DNA from: a virus
DNA length: 64,000 nt
Virus record (IMG/VR): IMGVR_UViG_3300023294_000015
Location: 1-64,000 of that record
Reading direction: 5' to 3' (one strand)
Shown: piece after piece, positions 31,447 to 39,748 of the stretch
Numbering within the stretch: the stretch's first letter is position 1
How the letters are laid out: every line of letters begins with the position of its first letter
Made by a program: the position numbers and the translations under genes
Notes under the pieces: model-generated
Database searches by the model: none
What the model was told of the DNA's origin: nothing
What the model saw: the letters and a program-made list of their open reading frames with translations, nothing else

Positions 31447-32292
31447 TTAAAAACCTAACTTTTTATCTTTAGAAATATTATAAGAATCAATATTCATTAT
31501 TTTATCAATAGCAAATTGTTTAATTGTATCTAAAGTTTTACCTTTTAATTCTTTAGAAAATTCAATAATTTCATTTTCAGAATGTAATTTATTTATCATA
31601 GCGTAAAGTATTTTGTATACATCATCTTCAGATTGAATACCTTCTATTTTGATACAGTATTTAAATCTTGATGGTCTATTTTTAATAGCATCTGGTATCA
31701 TACTAATGTAATTAGTAGTACCAAATACAATACAATTATCAATTGATAAATTACCATCAAGCATCATTTTTAAACGACTTTCTAGATCTTGTTTAATTAA
31801 CACATCCATTTCTTCAAATACAATAACAATTGGATTATCTTGAATAGCTCTAACTTTACTTATAAATTCCCAGCAGTCTTTAATTTTGTAATTTTGAGAA
31901 TTAATATGAAATACTAAAACATTATTACTTTCAATGTATTCAGAATACAGTTTTTTTATAATAGTAGATTTACCAGTACCTTCATCTCCATAAAGTAAAA
32001 TGCCAACTTTGTGATAAAACCCCAAACTTGAAATTTCTTTTTTGACATCTTTGTTAAAAAATGTTTTTAATAGTAATTCTATTTTATCTCTATCAGGATA
32101 ATTATGCTCTTTAGGTTTTTCTATATTAGTGTTTAATTCAACTAAAACTCTATTGTCAGGATGCTCTAAATATGATATATCATATACACCAGCTTCAAGT
32201 GTTTTAGTAGATTTAACAGTATCTAAACTAGAAAATCCTATTTCATTATTTTCATAGTAATGAAATGATTTTAGTTCTGTTGTATTACTCAT
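31447..32292 (-). CDS. AAA+ ATPase, BCS1-like
   Basis: 281 aa. Walker A Gly-Asp-Glu-Gly-Thr-Gly-Lys-Ser-Thr at about 102-110, Walker B Ile-Val-Phe-Glu-Glu-Met-Asp at about 157-163, a sensor-1 Gly-Thr-Thr-Asn and an Arg-Pro-Ser-Arg-Phe arginine-finger region all look intact. Members of this group remodel protein complexes by ATP hydrolysis. The partner is unknown. It overlaps the next upstream gene by 4 bases (ATGA type). Confidence 0.85.
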   Translation of the reverse strand: MSNTTELKSFHYYENNEIGFSSLDTVKSTKTLEAGVYDISYLEHPDNRVLVELNTNIEKPKEHNYPDRDKIELLLKTFFNKDVKKEISSLGFYHKVGILLYGDEGTGKSTIIKKLYSEYIESNNVLVFHINSQNYKIKDCWEFISKVRAIQDNPIVIVFEEMDVLIKQDLESRLKMMLDGNLSIDNCIVFGTTNYISMIPDAIKNRPSRFKYCIKIEGIQSEDDVYKILYAMINKLHSENEIIEFSKELKGKTLDTIKQFAIDKIMNIDSYNISKDKKLGF

Positions 32293-32516
32293 TTTATATT
32301 ATCTAAATTGTAAGCGTTTTCAATTCTACGTTGTGCAGTACTATTAACAACATACCGATCTTTTGCTGCAATCTCTAAGGCTGCTTTTACGTGTTGTGTA
32401 GCAAACTTAATCATACTTTCTTCACTTATATCGTAAGTACATTCATCATCTATTTCAAAACCTTCATTAATATGATTATCTTGTAATAGTTTTCTAGCTG
32501 TTATTATTTCACTCAT
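32289..32516 (-). CDS. Hypothetical protein
   Basis: 75 aa, acidic N-terminal half and a helical C-terminus with an Ala-rich stretch. Four-base overlaps on both sides place it in an operon between the phosphatase-like and AAA+ genes. No family recognised. Confidence 0.6.
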   Translation of the reverse strand: MSEIITARKLLQDNHINEGFEIDDECTYDISEESMIKFATQHVKAALEIAAKDRYVVNSTAQRRIENAYNLDNIK

Positions 32517-32902
32517 TTATTTAAACTTTCTTCGTATTGTACTTTAATAATCTTTAATAATTCAGGATTATTAAAGTTATACATATCTGGTATATCTAAT
32601 ACTGTAATTTTATCTTCGGGAATACCTAACTTATGAAGTTCTAATTTTACAGTATTGTAATTTTCCTTATTTACAAATATAATTTTATCTGCCCATAATA
32701 CTAATGCTTCTGAAATAGGTATTAAAGCATAACTTTCTTCAGTACCGCAATTTCTTACATTATAACCATATTCTTTAATAAGAAAGTTCTGTAATGTAGC
32801 TGACCTTAGTAACCCTGCTGAACATACTGTTAATATTTTCTTAGTATCTCCTTGAGAATGATTAGTTATATTGTAAAGTTGATTTTTAGTTCCTTTTATC
32901 AT
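32513..32902 (-). CDS. Low-molecular-weight protein tyrosine phosphatase-like
   Basis: 129 aa. Cys27-Ser-Ala-Gly-Leu-Leu-Arg33 is a full CX5R phosphate-binding loop followed by Ser, and a late Ile-Pro-Asp could supply the general acid. The size matches the short phage members of the LMW-PTP/SSU72-like fold. Substrate may be a phosphoprotein or a nucleotide-linked phosphate; that is not decidable here. Confidence 0.75.
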   Translation of the reverse strand: MIKGTKNQLYNITNHSQGDTKKILTVCSAGLLRSATLQNFLIKEYGYNVRNCGTEESYALIPISEALVLWADKIIFVNKENYNTVKLELHKLGIPEDKITVLDIPDMYNFNNPELLKIIKVQYEESLNK

Positions 32903-32929
32903 TTATTTATTTATTTAATTTAATTAAAA

Positions 32930-33095
32930 TCAACAGAAGTAAGATTCGATACTTACATTATAGTGTTATATTCAACTCTCTTCACGGTTGCCGCAGAGAT
33001 GTGTGGCTCTATACTATATTACCAATTTAACGTCTATTTATCATATTTGCTATAGAGCTTAATTCAGCACAAATACGCTTCCGTCACTCTGTTGA
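32930..33095 (-). ncRNA. tRNA-like structured RNA, oversized core
   Basis: The 206-base gap holds an 8-bp terminal pairing (32930-32937 with 33088-33095), a T-arm-like hairpin at 32939-32956 (5-bp stem, 8-nt loop containing TCGAA on the - strand) and an inner 8-bp pairing (33006-33013 with 33051-33058). On the - strand the 5' part resembles a leucine tRNA D-arm and the start of an anticodon arm. The 166-nt length is about twice a tRNA and I could not complete a cloverleaf, so it may be an interrupted tRNA or another RNA. Confidence 0.4.
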
Positions 33096-33108
33096 AATTA
33101 ATTAATTA

Positions 33109-35733
33109 TTATCCTCCGCACTTACTACTTCCACAGCTTTTACAACTAAGACAACCTTCTTCCATTACTATATTAGAGCTATCACCACAGTTTTCACACT
33201 TGGCTTTTTCAATAATACGCTCTGTACGTGCATATTTCTTTAAAGTACGGCTCAACGCCTTACCAAAAGAAGTTATGTCACCAGAAGTCTTCTCAAGCTG
33301 TTCTACAAGGAACGTTACGTCACTTCCATGTCTTAAAGAAGTGCTGCAAAGTCTCGTTATAATAGCTTCTTCACCTGTCATTTCAGAAGTTATATTTTCA
33401 GAATATAATTCTCCATTTGTATAAAGATCATATCTACCTTCTTTAAGTTTAAGCAATTCACCATTTTTAATATCTGTAAAATGATGTAATGCAAATACTT
33501 CATAAGGTTTACCATCATACAATCCTATAATAACATTCCATTTAGTACCTTTAGATACAGTAGTGTATATTTCAACTTCTAGTGAATCTGGTCTTTTAAG
33601 AGCATCTTTATACTCAAATGTATCAGTTTTCTTTTCATTATTGCTTACTAATACACCTGTACGACTTCCTTCTACATAAACTGTAACACCTTTAAGTTTA
33701 AGTTCATATGATTTCATATAGATATTTTGAACCTCTTCTAATGTAACTGTTTCAGGTAAATTAAGTGTACTGCTAATTGCATTTGTAGTATATTTTTGGA
33801 GTATAGATTGCATTTCTACTCTTTTTACCCAATCAATATCATTAGCTGTACTACCATACCAAGGAGATTCTTCAAAGCATTGTTGTAAATCTTCATTTGA
33901 CATTGTTGGTATATCACCTTCTACAAAATGAGGATGTCCAATATTAATCCAATCTTTAAATTTACTATGTAACACAGGAAATTCTTGCCATGAATCTTTG
34001 TTTTGATCGACAAAATCTACTCTTACATCTTTATCAGATGGATTAACTTTCTTTCTACGCATATAAAATGGCATAAATAGTGGTTCACAACCTGATGATG
34101 TACCTGTAAGAATCGAAACACTTCCTGTAGGAGCAATTGTTGAAAAGCTGACGTTACGTCTACCATATTTAGCCATACGTACTGATTGTTCATGAAAATC
34201 AGCTCTTAAATAAAAATAAAAACTATTAGCTGGTTTGTAAAATCCTTCTTCATTTAAAGCAATACCTTCTTTTATTGCATCAAATCCTTCAAATGAACCT
34301 CTCAATATAGATAAATCAATTGTACAATCTAATTCTCCACGCATTTTAGTAGACATTACTAACTCTACAATTTTTAAAGCTTGATCAGAATCATACTTTA
34401 GATTTAATGCGGCTAACATATCAGCTAAAGCAGTAATACCACTACCAGTACGTCTACCTGCTTTTGCAGCTTTCAATATATTCTGCCATAAAGTAAGTTC
34501 TGTAGCTTTAACTTCTACAGGTTGATTATCAGATTCTATCTTACATATAATATCTTCAACATTTTCAATTTCAAGATCTACTAAATCATCCATCAATCGT
34601 TGTTGTTCATAAGCAATTTTATACACTAACTCAAAATCAACTTCTGCTGTATCTGTAAATGGATTCTTAACCATTGAAAACAAATTCATACACATTAGTC
34701 GGCAAGAATCGTATGGTTGTAAAAATTGTTCACCACATGGATTACTGCTTACAGGTGTAAACTCTGGATACACACTATCAGGTGACATATCAAGAACATT
34801 ATCCCAAAACATTAAACCTGGCTCTGCATTTTCTTTAGCTTGAGTTACAATAGTATTCCAAAGTTCTTTAGCTTTGATTTTTTTAAATGATGAACCTACT
34901 ACAAATCCAGTTTTTAATGTGTTATATTCTGCATCAATTAAAGCTTCTTTGGATGTATAATCAAAACCAAATAAATCTTCCTCTATAATATCACATGGAA
35001 ATCTAAGAGTGTAATCAGTATCATTCTTAACAGCTTCCATAAACTCATCATTAAGACGAATTGATATATTAGCTCCTGTTACTTTACTTCTATCAGATTT
35101 GATTGTAGCAAACTTCTCTACATCTGGATGATTAATATCAATAGATAGCATTAAAGCACCTCTTCTGCCGTTTTGAGCTACTTCTCTTGTACCATTAGAA
35201 AACCTTTCCATAAATGACACAACGCCAGTAGAAGTTCCCGCAGAATTAGTTACTGACGTTCCTTCTGGACGTAAATTAGAAATGTCTTGTCCAACACCTC
35301 CTCTACGTTTCATCAGTTGCACTTGTTCTTGTTCTGCTTTAAATATACCACCATAGCTATCTAAAGCTGATGGTATTACAAAACAATTACTTAAACTAAT
35401 AAACTTATCTTTTCTACCAAGACCATACATAATAGAACCTTGCGGTATAATGTATTTAAAATCTTTGAATAATTCATATATAGTTTCTTGCGTTAAAGAA
35501 CTTCTTTCAATTCCATAATCACTTAAAGAATCTATTAATCTATCTGGATTTCTTACTGTTTGTAAAAGAGTATATTCTTTGTCTGAATAACTACTTTCAA
35601 TTCTAGCAAATTCTTTTGCTAATCTTTTATGCATTTGGTCGTAATGAACTTCTCCTTCTGCTGCATACTTACCTTGCCAAACCGATATTGCGAGTTCATC
35701 CCCCCCAAACATTTCTTTTTTCACCTCTTCCAT
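33109..35733 (-). CDS. nrdJ: Class II (adenosylcobalamin-dependent) ribonucleoside-diphosphate/triphosphate reductase
   Basis: 874 aa. Makes deoxyribonucleotides for phage DNA. The substrate-site Leu-Ser-Asn-Cys-Phe-Val-Ile-Pro-Ser, the catalytic Asn-Pro-Cys-Gly-Glu-Gln and a Cys-rich tail (two CxxC pairs and a final Cys-Gly-Gly) are the hallmarks of NrdJ. No ATP-cone and no small-subunit gene are seen nearby, which favours class II over class I. Its first 13 bases overlap the HNH gene upstream. A downstream structured RNA lies 13 bases beyond the stop. Confidence 0.92.
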   Translation of the reverse strand: MEEVKKEMFGGDELAISVWQGKYAAEGEVHYDQMHKRLAKEFARIESSYSDKEYTLLQTVRNPDRLIDSLSDYGIERSSLTQETIYELFKDFKYIIPQGSIMYGLGRKDKFISLSNCFVIPSALDSYGGIFKAEQEQVQLMKRRGGVGQDISNLRPEGTSVTNSAGTSTGVVSFMERFSNGTREVAQNGRRGALMLSIDINHPDVEKFATIKSDRSKVTGANISIRLNDEFMEAVKNDTDYTLRFPCDIIEEDLFGFDYTSKEALIDAEYNTLKTGFVVGSSFKKIKAKELWNTIVTQAKENAEPGLMFWDNVLDMSPDSVYPEFTPVSSNPCGEQFLQPYDSCRLMCMNLFSMVKNPFTDTAEVDFELVYKIAYEQQRLMDDLVDLEIENVEDIICKIESDNQPVEVKATELTLWQNILKAAKAGRRTGSGITALADMLAALNLKYDSDQALKIVELVMSTKMRGELDCTIDLSILRGSFEGFDAIKEGIALNEEGFYKPANSFYFYLRADFHEQSVRMAKYGRRNVSFSTIAPTGSVSILTGTSSGCEPLFMPFYMRRKKVNPSDKDVRVDFVDQNKDSWQEFPVLHSKFKDWINIGHPHFVEGDIPTMSNEDLQQCFEESPWYGSTANDIDWVKRVEMQSILQKYTTNAISSTLNLPETVTLEEVQNIYMKSYELKLKGVTVYVEGSRTGVLVSNNEKKTDTFEYKDALKRPDSLEVEIYTTVSKGTKWNVIIGLYDGKPYEVFALHHFTDIKNGELLKLKEGRYDLYTNGELYSENITSEMTGEEAIITRLCSTSLRHGSDVTFLVEQLEKTSGDITSFGKALSRTLKKYARTERIIEKAKCENCGDSSNIVMEEGCLSCKSCGSSKCGG

Positions 35734-36248
35734 TGTTCTCCTCTTATTATCTTATTTATTTGTGATTTACCCACATTAAAATGATTAGAAAGTTTTTCAG
35801 TAGATATTCCCTCCTTGTTAAATTTCCTAATGTTATCTACTTTATCCCAAGTTAATTTAGCACTTCCGCTTAGTTCTCCTACAGCGCCTTTGTTTAAATT
35901 AGTATCATATGCATGTTTTACATTTTGAGAACGTGTACACCATTCTAAATTGGAGTAATGATTATTTGCTTTATTTCCATCTTTATGATTTACTTCTGTG
36001 TAATTAAATGGATTATCTACAAATTCACTAGCTACAAGTCTATGAATTAAATGATTATTAAAAGTTATATAGTATGTATTAGCACTCAATCTTGCTTTTA
36101 ATAAAAATGGTTCAACCGTACCTTTTCTATTTCTATAGCCAACCTTGTGTAAAGTCCCTATATTAGCTATGTCCCCAAAATTAGATACTGCATGTTTTCC
36201 ATTTTCTAATAATTTCCAATCTTTACCAACTTCACTTATTTTATCCAT
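35721..36248 (-). CDS. NUMOD4-HNH homing endonuclease
   Basis: 175 aa. An N-terminal NUMOD4-like segment (Asp-Trp-Lys...Val-Ser-Asn-Phe-Gly) precedes an HNH core near residues 85-112 (His-Arg-Leu-Val-Ala, Val-Asn-His-Lys-Asp-Gly, Asn-Asn, Leu-Glu-Trp-Cys-Thr), and a C-terminal helix-turn-helix-like tail. Free-standing endonucleases of this type cut a cognate site and spread into phages lacking them. It sits against the ribonucleotide reductase start, a common target gene. Confidence 0.9.
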   Translation of the reverse strand: MDKISEVGKDWKLLENGKHAVSNFGDIANIGTLHKVGYRNRKGTVEPFLLKARLSANTYYITFNNHLIHRLVASEFVDNPFNYTEVNHKDGNKANNHYSNLEWCTRSQNVKHAYDTNLNKGAVGELSGSAKLTWDKVDNIRKFNKEGISTEKLSNHFNVGKSQINKIIRGEQWKR

Positions 36249-36384
36249 GTTCCATTTTATATGTTATGTCGAAATTACTCCTAGTTTCTTGAGTAGCACT
36301 ATACCATCTTTCTCTAAGATACATTAAATCAACTATTTCTGCTTTCTCAATGTCTTTATAACCATCAGAAAGGCTATCCTTCAA
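36241..36384 (-). CDS. Small hypothetical protein, TTG start
   Basis: 47 aa predicted from a TTG at 36384 preceded by an AGGAG on the - strand, one of few good Shine-Dalgarno matches here. It overlaps the end of the MazG-like gene by 11 bases and the HNH start by 8. The sequence is helical and charged. It could be an authentic gene or a remnant of one displaced by the HNH gene. Confidence 0.45.
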   Translation of the reverse strand: MKDSLSDGYKDIEKAEIVDLMYLRERWYSATQETRSNFDITYKMEHG

Positions 36385-36913
36385 TATTTGCTCCTTGTGT
36401 TGTTTCTTTGACATCTGTTCTTCTATTAATTATAAAACTAAAATCTGGTTCTTTAAAGTTAATTGATTTCATAACTTTACCGTCTGACATCCTTTTAACT
36501 ACATATAATTCACCCACTAATTCAAATGTGGTAGCCATATGTACTCCCATTTTATTAGGATGTTTACCTAATTCATAAGCAATAACTGTATCAAGAGCTT
36601 CTTGTCTAGTTTTACAAAACTTACTCATATTGCTAATATAACCAGCTCTAGTGATATCATTTACATTTAAACCATGCATTAACGCAAGTTGTGTAATTGT
36701 ATGTAATGAATCATATATACCATCACATATTTCTGTAAGGTCATTAGCAGCTATTGCACTATACAACTCATTAGTTTCTTCTTTAGTTATATCAGTATAT
36801 AACTTTCTAAGACTTATATCCATCAATTGTGGTTGATTTGGTTTTTCTTGACCGATAGTTTTTAACCACATTGCTACACATGAATGCATAGGTACTATTT
36901 TTGTTTCTTTCAT
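36374..36913 (-). CDS. MazG/HisE-like all-alpha NTP pyrophosphohydrolase
   Basis: 179 aa. An Glu-Glu-x2-Glu helix (near residue 46) followed by an Ile-x-Asp-x2-x-Asp helix (near 62-68) matches the metal-binding layout of all-alpha NTP pyrophosphatases, common in phages and thought to clean nucleotide pools or lower alarmone levels. The C-terminal part, rich in beta-forming residues, is extra. Neighbouring nucleotide reductase supports a nucleotide-metabolism role. Confidence 0.7.
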   Translation of the reverse strand: MKETKIVPMHSCVAMWLKTIGQEKPNQPQLMDISLRKLYTDITKEETNELYSAIAANDLTEICDGIYDSLHTITQLALMHGLNVNDITRAGYISNMSKFCKTRQEALDTVIAYELGKHPNKMGVHMATTFELVGELYVVKRMSDGKVMKSINFKEPDFSFIINRRTDVKETTQGANIEG

Positions 36914-36916
36914 AAT

Positions 36917-37321
36917 TTAATCTTTAATTAATATCTTATTTTTTTTACGGTATTCTACTTCTTGTCTGTAGTATTTAAGGTATTTATTATCAGGTCTTAA
37001 TAGTTTTTCATAACTAATACATTTTTCAACCCAATTATTACTCATTTCATTAAGAGGTACATACTTCAATTCTTCAGTACCATTTTTACCTCTACCACCT
37101 CTATACAGCACTTCTCTAATTTCTTCATAAGAAGCATCTGAGTATATTGATAAATCTTTTGAAGGATATTCATTATCAATAGAATATCTTTGATATGAGT
37201 TACCCCCATCAACCATTGCTTTACCACAAGAACAAGTAACATAATCATGTACATGATGAGAAATTATTATTTCATTACAGTTAGTACACTGTCTTTGGTT
37301 TATTATTAAATGTTTTTCCAT
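36917..37321 (-). CDS. Zinc-ribbon-like phage protein
   Basis: 134 aa. The first 45 residues carry Cys-x2-Cys, His-x2-His-Asp, Cys-x-Cys-Gly and Val-Asp-Gly-Gly, a layout I recognise from short phage proteins of unknown role that bind zinc. The remaining 90 residues are charged helix. A shorter relative lacking the cysteine pairs lies at 38358-38492. Confidence 0.65.
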   Translation of the reverse strand: MEKHLIINQRQCTNCNEIIISHHVHDYVTCSCGKAMVDGGNSYQRYSIDNEYPSKDLSIYSDASYEEIREVLYRGGRGKNGTEELKYVPLNEMSNNWVEKCISYEKLLRPDNKYLKYYRQEVEYRKKNKILIKD

Positions 37322-37326
37322 TTTTA

Positions 37327-38139
37327 TTATTTAAATTTTTCTTTTTTTCTTGCTAAGAACATTTCACAATCAGAATATATATAATTATAAAACAGTTCTA
37401 TGTACTTTTTTTTGTAAAATACAATATTAAACAATCCCTTTTCGTTTTGATAAACTTTCGGGTCAATATTTAATTCTTGTTTCAACAATAGAATTAACCA
37501 ATTTTTAAATAATAATGAATTAGTAAAAAATAATACTTTTTTACCTGAATTGTTTTTACCTATAGACCCATCTCCTTCAAATACTCCTCTAATAAAATGT
37601 CTAATAAATTTATTAGGAATTTTAATTTCACCAATTGTATTACTCTTATTATTAGTAACTCCTAAATTTAATAAGTCGTAACACATTTTTTTATTATCTA
37701 TTGAAAATCTATATAATGGTTTACAATAATAATTTGTACCTTTTTTATATCTTGCTTTTCTATAATTTAAAGGTTTAAACCCGTTAAATATTTTAATATT
37801 AAAGTAATCTAAGATGTGTCTATCATTTTCAACTATCGTTAAAGAAATTGTGTGTTTTCTAGAACCTAAATAAACATTACCATCAGAGGCTATCCAACCT
37901 AAAAAATAGGCTTTCCATTCACAGTCTACATTGACAAATAAATTACTATCTATTTTATATTTTATAGCAGCTTCTGATGGAGATCTTAACAAGCCTAACT
38001 TACTCAAAAACTTTTGAACACTGATAGTTTTTAAATTGTATTTCTCGGCAATCTTCCTTGATGATATACCATTATTATAATTCTCTATTATTTCTTTTTT
38101 AAAATTAGTTGGTATTCTTCTTACATTAAAATTCTCCAT
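37327..38139 (-). CDS. LAGLIDADG homing endonuclease
   Basis: 270 aa. Two LAGLIDADG helices are visible: Tyr-Phe-Leu-Gly-Trp-Ile-Ala-Ser-Asp-Gly near residue 83 and Phe-Ile-Arg-Gly-Val-Phe-Glu-Gly-Asp-Gly near 187, each ending in the catalytic acidic residue. An N-terminal helix-turn-helix (residues 8-40) would bind DNA. It is free-standing, between a zinc-ribbon gene and a ribbon-helix-helix gene. Confidence 0.9.
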   Translation of the reverse strand: MENFNVRRIPTNFKKEIIENYNNGISSRKIAEKYNLKTISVQKFLSKLGLLRSPSEAAIKYKIDSNLFVNVDCEWKAYFLGWIASDGNVYLGSRKHTISLTIVENDRHILDYFNIKIFNGFKPLNYRKARYKKGTNYYCKPLYRFSIDNKKMCYDLLNLGVTNNKSNTIGEIKIPNKFIRHFIRGVFEGDGSIGKNNSGKKVLFFTNSLLFKNWLILLLKQELNIDPKVYQNEKGLFNIVFYKKKYIELFYNYIYSDCEMFLARKKEKFK

Positions 38140-38140
38140 T

Positions 38141-38269
38141 TCAAACTTCTTTTATAATAATCATTCTTACAAAAGAAGATACTGATAACCCTAACTGGTC
38201 AGCTTTTTTTTTGATTTTTTGTTTTAATTCTGAATTAACTCTAATTAGAATGTCTTTTTCTTTTATCAT
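38141..38269 (-). CDS. Ribbon-helix-helix DNA-binding protein
   Basis: 42 aa, ATG at 38269. The sequence has the Arc/CopG pattern: a short polar beta strand (Ile-Leu-Ile-Arg-Val), a Lys-rich helix, a Gly turn, and a second helix beginning Ser-Val-Ser-Ser-Phe-Val-Arg. It would dimerise to bind DNA as a repressor. It lies one base upstream of the LAGLIDADG gene and directly after a promoter-like element, so it may control its own operon. Confidence 0.75.
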   Translation of the reverse strand: MIKEKDILIRVNSELKQKIKKKADQLGLSVSSFVRMIIIKEV

Positions 38270-38288
38270 ATCTCTATATTTTATACTA

Positions 38289-38296
38289 CAAAGATA
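38289..38296 (-). promoter_or_regulatory. Candidate Bacteroidota -7 element
   Basis: TATCTTTG on the - strand, identical to the -7 box of the promoter at 7605-7612, lies 20 bases upstream of the ribbon-helix-helix start. The -33 region is weak (TTAGG-like near 38316-38320), so the promoter may be weak or regulated. Confidence 0.55.
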
Positions 38297-38357
38297 CTAC
38301 ATTTTTACATCACTTCCTAATTTTTAATGTTAAGAAATTGTTAACATTTTATCTTTT

Positions 38358-38492
38358 TCATGGTAATACACCTCCGTCAACCATATATTCATACCCGTTT
38401 TTATCAACATAACTTTTAAAATCATGTCTATCATGAGATGTAAGTATAGTACCATCTGGCGTTTGTATTCTATTGCATAATATTTCTTTCAT
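38358..38492 (-). CDS. Short relative of the 36917 zinc-ribbon protein
   Basis: 44 aa, ATG at 38492. Ile-Leu-Cys-Asn, Thr-Ser-His-Asp-Arg-His-Asp-Phe and Val-Asp-Gly-Gly occur in the same order as in the N-terminus of the protein at 36917-37321, but only one cysteine remains, so zinc binding is doubtful. Probably a diverged paralogue. Confidence 0.6.
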   Translation of the reverse strand: MKEILCNRIQTPDGTILTSHDRHDFKSYVDKNGYEYMVDGGVLP

Positions 38493-38502
38493 AATTTATT
38501 GT

Positions 38503-38778
38503 TTAATCTACTTCTATTAATTCACCTTCTTTAAAAGGTACTTCACAATAATAATGTTCTAATCTGTTTACAAAATGATAATCGTTAATTATTGTACAAT
38601 CTCCATCACCATCTATAAGTGTCCATATTTTACGGTCTTTAGTAGCTTGATTAAAATCTTCAATAGTCATATTATCACCTCTAGGGTCTACATCCATTAA
38701 ACCACCACCATCATATTCTTTTGGTTTATATTTTTCTATCCAATCAAAATCATCTATTATTGTATATTCTTTACTCAT
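38503..38778 (-). CDS. Hypothetical acidic protein
   Basis: 91 aa, strongly acidic (many Asp/Glu), no recognisable domain. Overlaps the uracil-DNA glycosylase-like gene by 4 bases, so the two are probably translated together. A DNA-mimic role is conceivable from the charge but unsupported. Confidence 0.6.
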   Translation of the reverse strand: MSKEYTIIDDFDWIEKYKPKEYDGGGLMDVDPRGDNMTIEDFNQATKDRKIWTLIDGDGDCTIINDYHFVNRLEHYYCEVPFKEGELIEVD

Positions 38779-39389
38779 TCTTTATTTTTAATATTCCAAT
38801 TAATTTCTTCTTTTTCAAGCATCCATAAATGTGCGTTAGCAAATGTAAATACTCCATTTGGAGGATTACTATCTTTAGACATATCTATATACATATACCC
38901 AAATTTCTTTAGTTTACTCAACACAACATCCATAAAAGGTTTCCACAATTTAACATGTTTATCTACATCTTTACTATCAGCAGTCAATCCTAAGTTTAAT
39001 AATAAAACTCCTTGTTCTGCTAATCCTTCTAATGTATAATCAAAGTCTACATTTAATACACCTAAATCAGATTCTATACTTTTATGTATATTTTTAATAC
39101 TTCTTGTTAATCTATCAGTCACATTCAGATCGACACCGAAAGCTAAGCCTGTAGCTGAACTTTCTGATTTGTAAGGGTGTAACCCAATCAAAACCACCTT
39201 TACTTCATCAAATGGTGTCTTTCTGAACGCTTTGAAGATGTCTGCTTGCGCTGGACATACTTCTACCTCTTTACGTCTTTGTAATAGCTTTTGACCGATA
39301 GTATTAAACTCTTCAGAATGTAGAAAATCTTTTAATTGATTATACCAACTTATTCCAAATAGTTCAATAAATCTTTCTTGTTGTGTCAT
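38775..39389 (-). CDS. Uracil-DNA glycosylase family 1-like, catalytic residues lost
   Basis: 204 aa. The order of segments follows Ung: Cys-Pro...Ile-Phe-Lys-Ala-Phe, Val-Lys-Val-Val-Leu-Ile-Gly, Gly-Leu-Ala-Phe, Leu-Leu-Leu-Asn. Ung removes uracil from DNA. Here the water-activating loop, normally Gly-Gln-Asp-Pro-Tyr-His, reads Gly-Leu-His-Pro-Tyr-Lys at 69-74, so the catalytic Asp is gone, and the late His-Pro-Ser-Pro-Leu loop is absent. It may bind DNA or uracil without cleavage, or act on another substrate. Confidence 0.75.
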   Translation of the reverse strand: MTQQERFIELFGISWYNQLKDFLHSEEFNTIGQKLLQRRKEVEVCPAQADIFKAFRKTPFDEVKVVLIGLHPYKSESSATGLAFGVDLNVTDRLTRSIKNIHKSIESDLGVLNVDFDYTLEGLAEQGVLLLNLGLTADSKDVDKHVKLWKPFMDVVLSKLKKFGYMYIDMSKDSNPPNGVFTFANAHLWMLEKEEINWNIKNKE

Positions 39390-39748
39390 TATTGTTGTTT
39401 ATTATACCAGTTAATAAACTCTACAACTGCTAAATAACAATCTTTTTGATTATTTAATCCATCTGAAACCATTACTATATCGCAATCATCATTAGTAAAA
39501 TAAAATAAAGATTCTCTATTATCTATATAACTCCATATTTTCTCAACTACTGGCATTAACCAATCCCAAGATAAATGAAATTGGTAATCATTTTCGTCTG
39601 CTGGATAACAATGACATGAATCATTTAACATTGGTATATCATTTATATGATAATATTTATCTCCGCTACTGCCCGTTTTATAAAGTATCTCTTTATACTC
39701 TATCTGAACATATTCAGCAATAAGCTTATTATTTTCTTCTATATTCAT
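39389..39748 (-). CDS. Small phage protein, paralogue of 41743-42105
   Basis: 119 aa. N-terminal Asn-Asn-x-Leu-Ile-Ala, a central Trp-Asp-Trp-Leu-Met-Pro-Val-Val-Glu-Lys-Ile and a C-terminal Val-Glu-Phe-Ile-Asn-Trp-Tyr are shared with the 120-aa protein at 41743. Function unknown. Adjacent stops and starts overlap by 1-4 bases. Confidence 0.65.
   Translation of the reverse strand: MNIEENNKLIAEYVQIEYKEILYKTGSSGDKYYHINDIPMLNDSCHCYPADENDYQFHLSWDWLMPVVEKIWSYIDNRESLFYFTNDDCDIVMVSDGLNNQKDCYLAVVEFINWYNKQQ

Noticed and set aside
33092-33424. + strand reading frame opposite the ribonucleotide reductase
   Set aside because: It lies antisense to conserved reductase sequence and has no homology-like features; it is a shadow.
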